This document shows positions 7,723 through 14,788 of a stretch of 32,050 bases of DNA, piece after piece (positions within the stretch are counted from its first letter, which is position 1; every line of letters begins with the position of its first letter). Position numbers and translations under genes: made by a program. The DNA comes from an uncultured Prolixibacteraceae bacterium (GTDB lineage: Bacteria; Bacteroidota; Bacteroidia; Bacteroidales; Prolixibacteraceae). Where the stretch lies: assembly GCA_903865775.1 (NCBI GenBank), contig CAIPKZ010000460.1, positions 1-32,050 of the forward strand, read 5' to 3'. The notes beneath the pieces are model-generated. The model made no database searches and was not told the DNA's origin. It saw only the letters and a program-made list of their open reading frames with translations.

Positions 7723-7730
7723 CAAAAGTA
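7723..7730 (-). promoter_or_regulatory. Candidate -7 box for the sugar isomerase-like gene
   Basis: The minus strand reads TACTTTTG here, a full match to the Bacteroidetes -7 consensus TAnnTTTG, 58 bases before the ATG. The -33 element is poor: only TTTC/TTTG words at non-ideal spacing. The call rests on the -7 box alone. Confidence 0.4.
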
Positions 7731-7803
7731 ACTTCAAAAAACCAAACCTGAAACAGATTGCTTAATTTTGTTTATGAAACAGGAAGAAAATCAGATCAAC
7801 CCT

Positions 7804-8901
7804 TTAAAATTCACTGTCCGAATATTCCCAACCAAGAATACTTGCAATCACCGGCAAAACATGTGCTGACATTTTTTTTGCACCGGAATAATTCGGATGC
7901 GTATCAGAACCCAGATCCTTTTCAGGATTCATCAGATAAGTCGGAATTCCTACGAAATAAATATTCTTCTTTCCTTCTGATGACCTAAAATTCTCCACCA
8001 TTTCCTTCACGTATGAATAACATGGTTCGTCAGTCATCGGTCCAACAACGCAAAAAACAGGCAAGTCGCCATATTGTTTTAGAACTTCGTTAATCAGTTT
8101 TTCATAACCGGCGGTAAAGACTGCTTTGTCAGGATATGGCTTTGTGCTGAAATCATTCGTTCCCAGATTGATTACCACCAAATCAGGCTTCCATTGACTG
8201 AAGTTCCAGAGTGGTAGTTCTTTTTCATCGAAAACACGGTTGAAGCGAACAGGCATTGTTCCTGTCGGCGAAATTTTTTCTTTGTATCCGTAATTACGCA
8301 CAACACCTTCACCCGAATGTGCCACAATGTGGTAATCGGCATTGAATGCCCGGGCCATAATTGGAGCATAACTCATGAAATTGTTTTCGGTCGATGGTTT
8401 CCACCGCTCACTTTTTGTTTTGCCTTCCGTGCCGTAACCACAGGTAATCGAATTGCCGATAAACTCGATTTTGCGAGCAGGAATTTCCTTCCACGGAAGC
8501 ATTTCACCATTTTCAGAAATCATGATTCCCTTGAATGTACCAATTCCCTGGTTTCCTTCAGTACGCTTATATATCTGTATTTTATGAACCTGAGATCCAA
8601 GTCCGGTGGCAAATAGAATGGTAGTGTCACTTTTAACTTCAATCGTTTTCGAAGGCTGATCATCGACCAGAACATTGTAATAATTGTGACCGGTGTCGCT
8701 CATCCGAACCGCACATTCGGTACTACGAATATTGAATTGAATGTAAACTCCCGACCAATCGAAACGAACTTCATTCGGATTTGAAAAATCGAAACGGCCA
8801 ACGTAACGAAAAGCTTCATTGCTGGCCGGAATAAATTTAGTTTGGGCAGGTACAGATGCGCCAATAAGTAGAATTGCAAATGCAAGAAGTAATGTTTTCA
8901 T
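7804..8901 (-). CDS. Secreted SGNH-fold carbohydrate esterase, CE2-like
   Basis: 365 residues from the ATG at 8901; an earlier in-frame ATG at 8922 adds seven residues ahead of a normal signal peptide (MKTLLLAFAILLIGASVPAQ), so I prefer 8901. After the signal peptide, residues about 20-125 form a jelly-roll domain (YVGRFDF, WSGVYIQFNI, NYYNVLVDD) as in family CE2 acetyl esterases. The SGNH hydrolase domain follows: Ser151 in EFIGNSITCGYG, Gly/Asn in INLGTNDFS, and Asp333-His335 in SDTHPNYSG. The predicted role is removal of acetyl groups from hemicellulose or other glycans outside the cytoplasm. The family is recognised by pattern; the exact glycan is inference. A 115-base gap with a palindromic repeat separates it from the upstream thioesterase gene. 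Confidence 0.9.
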   Translation of the reverse strand: MKTLLLAFAILLIGASVPAQTKFIPASNEAFRYVGRFDFSNPNEVRFDWSGVYIQFNIRSTECAVRMSDTGHNYYNVLVDDQPSKTIEVKSDTTILFATGLGSQVHKIQIYKRTEGNQGIGTFKGIMISENGEMLPWKEIPARKIEFIGNSITCGYGTEGKTKSERWKPSTENNFMSYAPIMARAFNADYHIVAHSGEGVVRNYGYKEKISPTGTMPVRFNRVFDEKELPLWNFSQWKPDLVVINLGTNDFSTKPYPDKAVFTAGYEKLINEVLKQYGDLPVFCVVGPMTDEPCYSYVKEMVENFRSSEGKKNIYFVGIPTYLMNPEKDLGSDTHPNYSGAKKMSAHVLPVIASILGWEYSDSEF

Positions 8902-8959
8902 AGTAATCTTTATTATAGGCATTTAACCTGTTTTTTCAGTGTGAACACCCCAGTTGATA

Positions 8960-8992
8960 TGCTCCCTTCGACTGCTTCGCGCTCAGGGAGCA
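8960..8992. repeat. REP-like palindrome
   Basis: An 8-bp perfect stem, tgctccct (8960-8967) with agggagca (8985-8992), encloses tcgactgcttcgcgctc. The core ccttcgactgcttcgc...cagg is a type of short palindrome often scattered between Bacteroidota genes. It lies 25 bases past the thioesterase stop on the minus strand but has no T-run, so a simple terminator is unlikely. Confidence 0.65.
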
Positions 8993-9016
8993 CAGTATCG
9001 GACTTCGGTCTTCAAA

Positions 9017-9502
9017 CTATTCTTCCTCAAAAAACGCATCAATACCCGGGTAGCTATATTTTTCGCGGGCATCGGCTTCAGATAGAAGAAAAAACTTAAA
9101 CTCAGCTTCAGAACATACAATTCCGGAAGAATTGATTAAACGTGACTGAATAATTGCTGTTCGCTTGTGTTGCTCAACCAGGTTTGCACGAATGGTTATC
9201 TCACCTTCGTCAATCATTAATGGTTTCTTAAATCGAACTTTCATTTCGCCTGTCATGCCAACAGTCCCGCATTTGACGTAAACCAGCCATCCGGCAATCT
9301 CATCAAGCAATGTCGATTGTATTCCGCCATGAAGTATCTTCGGATAGCTTTGCAGAATTGGCCGCGGATTCCAGAACGAAACCACTTCGTCGCCGTCTTC
9401 CCAGAATTCAAGATGCAAGCCAAATTCGTTGTATGGCGAACATCCGAAGCATTGATAGACTTCAGGATCGTCGTTCAGGTGAATGTTTTTGATTTTTCTC
9501 AT
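9017..9502 (-). CDS. PaaI-family (hotdog) thioesterase
   Basis: 161 residues from the ATG at 9502 (MRKIKNIHLNDD). A TTG three codons upstream is less likely. The single hotdog domain has the PaaI-type motif LHGGIQSTLLDEIAGW with His58-Gly-Gly-Ile61 and Asp67-Glu68, and the N-terminal CFGCSPYNEFGL segment found in many members of this family. The predicted role is cytoplasmic hydrolysis of acyl- or aryl-CoA thioesters. The natural substrate is unknown. A TAnnTTTG-like box (caaaatta on the plus strand, 9509-9516) lies so close to the ATG that the transcript would be almost leaderless. Confidence 0.88.
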   Translation of the reverse strand: MRKIKNIHLNDDPEVYQCFGCSPYNEFGLHLEFWEDGDEVVSFWNPRPILQSYPKILHGGIQSTLLDEIAGWLVYVKCGTVGMTGEMKVRFKKPLMIDEGEITIRANLVEQHKRTAIIQSRLINSSGIVCSEAEFKFFLLSEADAREKYSYPGIDAFFEEE

Positions 9503-9508
9503 GGATTG

Positions 9509-9516
9509 CAAAATTA
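9509..9516 (-). promoter_or_regulatory. Candidate -7 box for the PaaI-like thioesterase
   Basis: The minus strand reads TAATTTTG, a match to TAnnTTTG. A TTTTG lies 22 bases upstream (near 9539), a little farther than the usual 19-20. The position implies almost no 5' leader, which lowers confidence. Confidence 0.3.
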
Positions 9517-9660
9517 GAAAACCCTCTTAAAGATCAGGCAAAATCTTCACTTCTTTGAAATTTTTATTGGCGATATTCACTCAAATGAACAAGCAATCCT
9601 GTATTCCTAATTAAAAATGGGTCCAATTGGATTGAATCAGATCAATTTCGTCTAAAAATA

Positions 9661-9691
9661 TTGCCGTTTATCTTCATTTTATTTAGTTTAG
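9661..9691 (+). promoter_or_regulatory. Candidate promoter of the nucleoside phosphorylase gene
   Basis: TTG (9661-9663) is followed after 20 bases by tagtttag (9684-9691), one mismatch from TAnnTTTG. It lies 23 bases before the ATG at 9714. The rest of the 211-base divergent gap shows no other clear signal. Confidence 0.4.
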
Positions 9692-9713
9692 AACATTCAA
9701 AATAATATTCCGG

Positions 9714-10583
9714 ATGATTAAATCTTCTGAACTGATAATAAATGCCGATGGCAGCATTTTCCATTTGCACCTTAAACCTGAACAATTAGCGGACGATGTG
9801 ATTCTCGTTGGTGATCCGGGAAGGGTTGAGCTGATCAGCAAACAATTGACCGACATCGAATTTCTGATTCAAAACCGGGAATTTGTTTCCACGACCGGAA
9901 AATTCAATCATCGACGCATAACCATTGTTTCTACCGGAATTGGAACTGACAACATCGATATTGTAGTGAATGAGTTGGATGCTTTGGCGAATATCAACTT
10001 CACAATCCGTGAAATAAATCCCGTTCTGCGAAAACTCAACCTCATTCGGATTGGCACTTCAGGAGGACTTCAGGACTATCTGCCTTTAAATTCGTTTGTA
10101 ATTTCACAAAAGGCCATTGGATTCGACGGGTTGCTGAATTTTTATGCTAACCGCAACGCGATTGCCAATCTGCCTTTCGAAGAAGCCTTTAAACGGCATA
10201 CCAGTTGGGGTGAACAATTAACTTCGCCTTATGTAGTTGAATGTTCCGATGAATTATTTTCGAAAATACACCGCAACGAAACCATTTCAGGAGTGACAAT
10301 TTCTGCTCCCGGGTTTTATGGTCCGCAGGGAAGAGTCCTCCGTTTACCGCTAGCCGATCCGCAATTGAATGAAAAAATTGAGTCTTTCGAATTTGATGGA
10401 CAAAAAATCACCAACTTTGAGATGGAGTGTTCGGCCATTTATGGATTATCTAAATTACTTGGCCATGAAGCGCTAACCATTTGTCTGATCATTGCCAACA
10501 GGGTAAAGAAAGAAGCCAATTCAGATTACCATCAGTCAATGGAATCATTGGTCGGCCTTGTGCTCCACCGCTTAACCAGTTAA
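9714..10583 (+). CDS. Nucleoside phosphorylase, uridine phosphorylase-like
   Basis: 289 residues in the PNP/UDP phosphorylase superfamily; cytoplasmic. It would split a pyrimidine nucleoside with phosphate into base and (deoxy)ribose-1-phosphate for salvage. Visible motifs are VGDPGR at 32-37, where the Arg binds phosphate in the family, STGIGTDN at 73-80, RIGTSGGLQ at 112-120, and near the C-terminus FEMECSAIYGLSKLLG with the ribose-binding Glu-Met-Glu. The last motif and overall layout favour uridine phosphorylase over purine enzymes, but base specificity is an inference. The length is slightly above that of E. coli Udp. The next gene starts 12 bases after the stop. Confidence 0.9.
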   Translation: MIKSSELIINADGSIFHLHLKPEQLADDVILVGDPGRVELISKQLTDIEFLIQNREFVSTTGKFNHRRITIVSTGIGTDNIDIVVNELDALANINFTIREINPVLRKLNLIRIGTSGGLQDYLPLNSFVISQKAIGFDGLLNFYANRNAIANLPFEEAFKRHTSWGEQLTSPYVVECSDELFSKIHRNETISGVTISAPGFYGPQGRVLRLPLADPQLNEKIESFEFDGQKITNFEMECSAIYGLSKLLGHEALTICLIIANRVKKEANSDYHQSMESLVGLVLHRLTS

Positions 10584-10595
10584 AGCAATTTAACT

Positions 10596-11462
10596 ATGAA
10601 TGAACATGAATTGGATTCGCTGATTGCCTTACTTGACGACCCGGATGACTCGGTTTTCAATCTTGTTTTGCATGAAATTCTGAAAAAGGATATCTCTGTC
10701 GTCGATCATCTGGAGCATATCTGGGAAACAAGTATGGATGGATTGGTTCAGCAGCGACTTGAATTCATCATTCAGCAAATTCAATTTAACGACACCCGAG
10801 TCAAGATAAAGAATTGGGCCAACCAATCATCCATTGATTTATTTGAAGGATTTTTTCTGATTACCCGGTACTATTATCCTGAACTAAAATTAAAGCCGAT
10901 CAAGGTTCAACTGGATAAAATTAAGAAAGACATTTGGCTCGAATTCAGGAATTCACAAACATCGCTCGAAAAAATCACCATAATTAATCACATTTTCTTC
11001 CATCATTACAAGTTTGCTATCGATCGCGTCAACCCTGATTCTCCTCAGAATTGTTTCATCAATCGTATTTTAGACTTCCGGAAAGGGAATCCGATATCGA
11101 TCGCCATTTTATACACCTTAATTGCCAGGTCTCTTGGCTTACCTGTTCATTACATCGATATTGAAAATACGCCGCTGATAGGCTATTTTGACAAAGATAT
11201 TGCGCAACTCGTTCATGGTGAAGAATTCGAAAACCCGGTTTTGTTTTACATTAATCCATCGAATAAAGGAGCCATTATCGGACCTAAAGAGATTGAATAC
11301 ATACACAATTCTGCTGAAACACATAACCGTTTGAAACTGACAGAACCTTGCACCGATCGGATAATTATTAAACGACTGGTTGAAAAACTCATTATTTCGT
11401 ACCAGGAACTTGGCATTATGGACAAGGTAGAATACCTCAGTGACATTGCTTCGATACTGTAG
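10596..11462 (+). CDS. SirB1/transglutaminase-like family protein
   Basis: 288 residues, cytoplasmic (no signal peptide). The centre carries the SirB1-type Transglut_core2 signature: FRKGNPISIAILYTLIAR, then LGLPVHYIDIENTPLIGYF. In many relatives the second part reads PGHF; here the histidine is absent, and no Cys sits at a normal transglutaminase catalytic position, so enzymatic activity is doubtful. The N-terminal 100 residues are helical, with a pattern suggesting a HEAT/TPR-like region (LDDPDDSVFNLVLHEIL). The function of the family is poorly known. It follows the phosphorylase by 12 bases and ends at a strong terminator, so the two form one transcription unit. Confidence 0.8.
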   Translation: MNEHELDSLIALLDDPDDSVFNLVLHEILKKDISVVDHLEHIWETSMDGLVQQRLEFIIQQIQFNDTRVKIKNWANQSSIDLFEGFFLITRYYYPELKLKPIKVQLDKIKKDIWLEFRNSQTSLEKITIINHIFFHHYKFAIDRVNPDSPQNCFINRILDFRKGNPISIAILYTLIARSLGLPVHYIDIENTPLIGYFDKDIAQLVHGEEFENPVLFYINPSNKGAIIGPKEIEYIHNSAETHNRLKLTEPCTDRIIIKRLVEKLIISYQELGIMDKVEYLSDIASIL

Positions 11463-11520
11463 CGATCCAATTTTTATACACTGACAGAACCTTCAGACGC
11501 TGTAAGGTTTGCCAGAAATA

Positions 11521-11564
11521 TAAAAACGAAAGGCTCTCCTGAATTGGAAAGCCTTTCGTTTTTA
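11521..11564. terminator. Bidirectional terminator between convergent units
   Basis: A perfect 15-bp stem (taaaaacgaaaggct at 11521-11535 with its complement at 11550-11564) has a 14-base loop. The A-run on one side and the T-run on the other give a U-tract in both directions. It ends the SirB1-like gene on the plus strand and the adhesin operon on the minus strand, 20 bases past the stop of the last gene. Confidence 0.93.
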
Positions 11565-11583
11565 TGCTCTGATCATCTGATCA

Positions 11584-13800
11584 TTAGAAGTAGTAAACGT
11601 TCTTGGTTCCACGTTTAACTTTGCGGATATTTGGATTCAGAATCTCGATCACCGTGCGGCGGTTTGCCTGATGGTCCACATCCGGACAATCAATACCATC
11701 AGCACACTTGTTGATTAACTGAGATTCGCCTAAACCTTTAGCCACCAAACGGGTAGCGGCGACTCCTTTGCTCACAAGATAAGACACTACCGATTCAGAC
11801 CTGTTTTGTGATAAGGTCATATTCGATTCAGAATTTCCACGGCTATCGGTGTGCGAATCAATTTGTATCCTGACATCCGGATTGTCAATCAGAATCCGGA
11901 CCAATTTATCAAGCACGATGGCAGCATCCTCCCGGATATTAAATTTGTTCAAATCGTAATACAAATCATCAAGAACGAACTGTTTTCCGGCGGTAATTTT
12001 TTCCAGTTCGATTGTTATTGAATATTCTCCGGGTTCCTTGCCTTCAGTTGAATACTCTACTATATTATCAAAGTATTCAGGTGAAGAAGCGAAGAATTTA
12101 TAATTCGTCGATTTTTCCATTTTCATGCGAATTACGCCATTGTTATCTTCCAATTCGTTCGGATCATACTTGCCTTCCGAAATATCAACAATTACACTTG
12201 GAACGATTAAACCGGTTTCTTTATCCAATACTTCGATGGTCAGATATGGATTGTTTCTTCGCAGGAAGATATCCTCTTTCTGCCGGAAATCAAATAGTGT
12301 TTTTTGAATTTTAATGTCTTTTGTTTCAGGAATAAAGGTTTTATTCTCGGCAAGAAGCTGATATTTAAATCCCGGTTTGACTGAAAAATCAACCGCTCCG
12401 AAAGCATCAGCAACCTTCGAATCAATCACCTTGCCATCTTCACCCATCAACGAAATCTGGGTACCTGGCATGATTCCCTTGCTGTGCCCGTCGTAACTGA
12501 GTACATTTAAATCAATTTCGTTCACCTTGAACCGGTAGTTATCATCATCGCCTTTTCCTCCCGGTCGGTTTGATGTAAAGTAGCCTGAAAGGGAATCGGT
12601 CTTAATTACGAAGCCAAAGTCATCGTGTTGCGAATTAAGTGGTGCGCCCAAATTGACGACCAAATAGTTGCCGCTCTCTTCCTTTTTGGCTGCAAAAACA
12701 TCTAATCCTCCGATGCCGGGCTGACCATTCGATGCGAAATACAGAAACCCATTTTTATCAACATACGGGAACATTTCTTTTCCGCGTGTATTGACACTTT
12801 CACCCAGATTAATCGGTTTGCCCCATGTTCCGCTCATCCATTCCGATTTATAAATATCAGTTTCACCAAATCCCCCTGGCATGTCGGAAACAAAATAGAG
12901 TGTTTTATTATCCGGTGAAAGGGCTGGATGGCCTACCGAATACTTATCACTGTTGTATGGAAGTTCGCGAATATTTTTCCACTCTTTGCCTGCGAAATCA
13001 GCAATGAATATTTTCAGGTTATTTACTCCCTCCGGGGTTCTGTTCAACTTTCCGTTCAAAAAGTTATTCCGGGTAAAATAAATCGTTTCAAAATCAGACG
13101 TAAAACAAACAGGGCCTTCGTGAAACCTTGAATTCAATTCTGATGAGAATTTATCATCACTCTTTGAAACCTGATTCGATCCGGGTTTTGATACATACAG
13201 ATCAAGAAATGGCTGATTGTTCCATTCAAAGCTATTACGGACCATCGAGAAGCTGTCTTTTGCTGATGAGTACACTACCTGATCTTTATAAAAAGCAGGG
13301 CACATATCGACATATTTCGAGTTACCCTCAAGGTTGCCAACTGTAATATTCTGAATGTTCTTTTTTAAGTTGATCAGCTGATTAATATTTTCCAGTTGTT
13401 TTGTTGCACGCTGATCTCCTGGTAAAACGACGATGTACTTTTCGAGCCAGGTTTTGGAATCTTCAATGCGGCCATCGATACGGAGCAACTGGGCGTAATC
13501 ATAAAAATCCTGAGGTTTCTGGTCGTCCACCTGGACCAAAAGGGCATAATAAGTCAAAGCCTTTTTGTAATTCACCATTTTGTAATAGCTGTAGGCCAGT
13601 TGCTGAATGTATTTTGCATTCGCAGGCTCGTTTTTGTGCAATACCTCATAGATTTCAGCAGCCCTGCTGTAGGCATAGTTTTCGAAAAATGCATCAGCTT
13701 TCTTTTCTGAGGATGACTGCGCATAGGAATGAGCCTGCAATAAAAAGGCAGCGAGCACAAACATCACTGGCAGAAATATCTTTATTCGTATAGATTTCAT
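11584..13800 (-). CDS. PorE-like TPR / PD40 beta-propeller / OmpA-family protein
   Basis: 738 residues. A signal peptide (1-28, ending HSYAQ) is followed by TPR-like helices at about 30-145 (KADAFFENYAYSRAAEIYE...). A PD40/WD40-type propeller follows at about 165-420 (GHPALSPDNKTLYFVSDMPGG, FLYFASNGQPG, GYFTSNRPGGKGDDD). Two regulatory/Ig-like sandwich segments lie at about 430-600. An OmpA C-terminal peptidoglycan-binding domain covers about 605-722 (DSHTDSRGN with Asp652, LSQNRSESV with Arg667, NRRTVIEI). This domain order is that of the T9SS protein PorE (PG1058 of Porphyromonas). The adhesin-PorP operon supports a role in tethering the surface complex to the cell wall. Unlike the reported lipoprotein PorE, no lipobox cysteine follows the signal peptide. 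Several paralogues usually exist per genome, so I assign no symbol. Confidence 0.88.
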   Translation of the reverse strand: MKSIRIKIFLPVMFVLAAFLLQAHSYAQSSSEKKADAFFENYAYSRAAEIYEVLHKNEPANAKYIQQLAYSYYKMVNYKKALTYYALLVQVDDQKPQDFYDYAQLLRIDGRIEDSKTWLEKYIVVLPGDQRATKQLENINQLINLKKNIQNITVGNLEGNSKYVDMCPAFYKDQVVYSSAKDSFSMVRNSFEWNNQPFLDLYVSKPGSNQVSKSDDKFSSELNSRFHEGPVCFTSDFETIYFTRNNFLNGKLNRTPEGVNNLKIFIADFAGKEWKNIRELPYNSDKYSVGHPALSPDNKTLYFVSDMPGGFGETDIYKSEWMSGTWGKPINLGESVNTRGKEMFPYVDKNGFLYFASNGQPGIGGLDVFAAKKEESGNYLVVNLGAPLNSQHDDFGFVIKTDSLSGYFTSNRPGGKGDDDNYRFKVNEIDLNVLSYDGHSKGIMPGTQISLMGEDGKVIDSKVADAFGAVDFSVKPGFKYQLLAENKTFIPETKDIKIQKTLFDFRQKEDIFLRRNNPYLTIEVLDKETGLIVPSVIVDISEGKYDPNELEDNNGVIRMKMEKSTNYKFFASSPEYFDNIVEYSTEGKEPGEYSITIELEKITAGKQFVLDDLYYDLNKFNIREDAAIVLDKLVRILIDNPDVRIQIDSHTDSRGNSESNMTLSQNRSESVVSYLVSKGVAATRLVAKGLGESQLINKCADGIDCPDVDHQANRRTVIEILNPNIRKVKRGTKNVYYF

Positions 13801-13814
13801 AAGAATTTGTATTA

Positions 13815-14762
13815 CTAAAAGTATCGTGGTGATAAAGTCTTTCTATTTCTAAAGGCAACATCATAGCTTATATAAACTTCATGTGTGCCCTGATTGTATG
13901 GGCTCAACAGCGAATTCGTCAGATCGTAGGAATACCCCAGGCTCAACTGATCCGTAATATCAAATTTGACCATCCCGCCAAAAGAATCTCCAAGGCGGTA
14001 CATAGCACCTACCCAAAGTTTTTCCTGTAGCAACAAAGCGGCAGAGAACTCGGCAGAAACAGGCGATCCGGTTACCATCCGGATGGTTGTTGACGGCTTA
14101 AATTTAACGCTTTCGCCAAGGTCAACGACAAATCCTCCGGTCAGGAAAATGTGACGATTTTCTTTATTGGCAGCTTTCAGTGTATTTCCATAATCAGATA
14201 AACTGTTCTGGAGTAACTTCGGAATCGAAAAACCAAGATAATACCGGTTGGAATACAGGTAGGTACCCACTCCAATATTTGGAAGATACATCGTTCGTGC
14301 GCCATTCAGTAATATCAGTTCATCGTTTTGGGCTCCGCGCAGATTAAAGAGATTTACGTCAAAAATATTTACACCACCCTTCAACCCGAATGAAAGTTTT
14401 GAACGATCGGTTACCTTTAAATGGTATGAATAATCGGCATAAATACCGGTCTGTTTTGTTGGTCCGATCTGATCATAGATCAAACTTAATCCAATTCCCA
14501 CATTGTAGCCGATAAACGGACTGTTCACCGAGATTGTCAGTGTTTTGGGAGCACCATCGAGACCAACCCATTGCTGCCGGTTCATTGCTACAAAATTCAG
14601 TGTTCCTCTGCTGCCTGCATAGGCCGGGTTTATTGATACCGGATTATGCATGTATTGGGTGAACATTGGATCTTGCTGTGCGGTAGCATTCCAAATATTG
14701 AATAAAAGCATCAGCGATATGATAATGCCCTTCTTCAGATCAATTTTTCTATAAATCATCAT
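13815..14762 (-). CDS. PorP/SprF family type IX secretion outer-membrane protein
   Basis: 315 residues from the ATG at 14762; a second ATG follows at once, and an upstream TTG at 14786 is unlikely. A signal peptide ends near NATAQQ. The mature protein begins with the family hallmark DPMFTQYMHNPVSINPAYAG, followed by NRQQWVGLDGAP. Alternating amphipathic strands follow up to an aromatic end (RYF), as expected for an outer-membrane beta barrel. In Flavobacterium johnsoniae, SprF lies directly after sprB and is needed for SprB to reach the surface. Here the gene starts 26 bases after the stop of the giant adhesin and ends 14 bases before the PorE-like gene, so all three are one operon. The most likely job is docking the adhesin that carries the type B sorting domain. 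Confidence 0.94.
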   Translation of the reverse strand: MMIYRKIDLKKGIIISLMLLFNIWNATAQQDPMFTQYMHNPVSINPAYAGSRGTLNFVAMNRQQWVGLDGAPKTLTISVNSPFIGYNVGIGLSLIYDQIGPTKQTGIYADYSYHLKVTDRSKLSFGLKGGVNIFDVNLFNLRGAQNDELILLNGARTMYLPNIGVGTYLYSNRYYLGFSIPKLLQNSLSDYGNTLKAANKENRHIFLTGGFVVDLGESVKFKPSTTIRMVTGSPVSAEFSAALLLQEKLWVGAMYRLGDSFGGMVKFDITDQLSLGYSYDLTNSLLSPYNQGTHEVYISYDVAFRNRKTLSPRYF

Positions 14763-14788
14763 GATTCGAACTGTTTTTAAAGTCAATA

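Noticed and set aside
10596-11462. Active transglutaminase or protease
   Set aside because: Only the SirB1-type fold signature is seen; the catalytic Cys and the PGHF histidine are not in place.
13401-13793. Plus-strand 130-codon frame opposite the PorE-like gene
   Set aside because: Antisense to the TPR region of a clear protein, with an odd composition and no recognisable motif.
14763-14788. TTG at 14786 as start of the PorP-like gene; likewise TTG at 9511 for the PaaI-like gene
   Set aside because: In both cases an ATG lies a few codons later; for PorP it gives a standard signal peptide.
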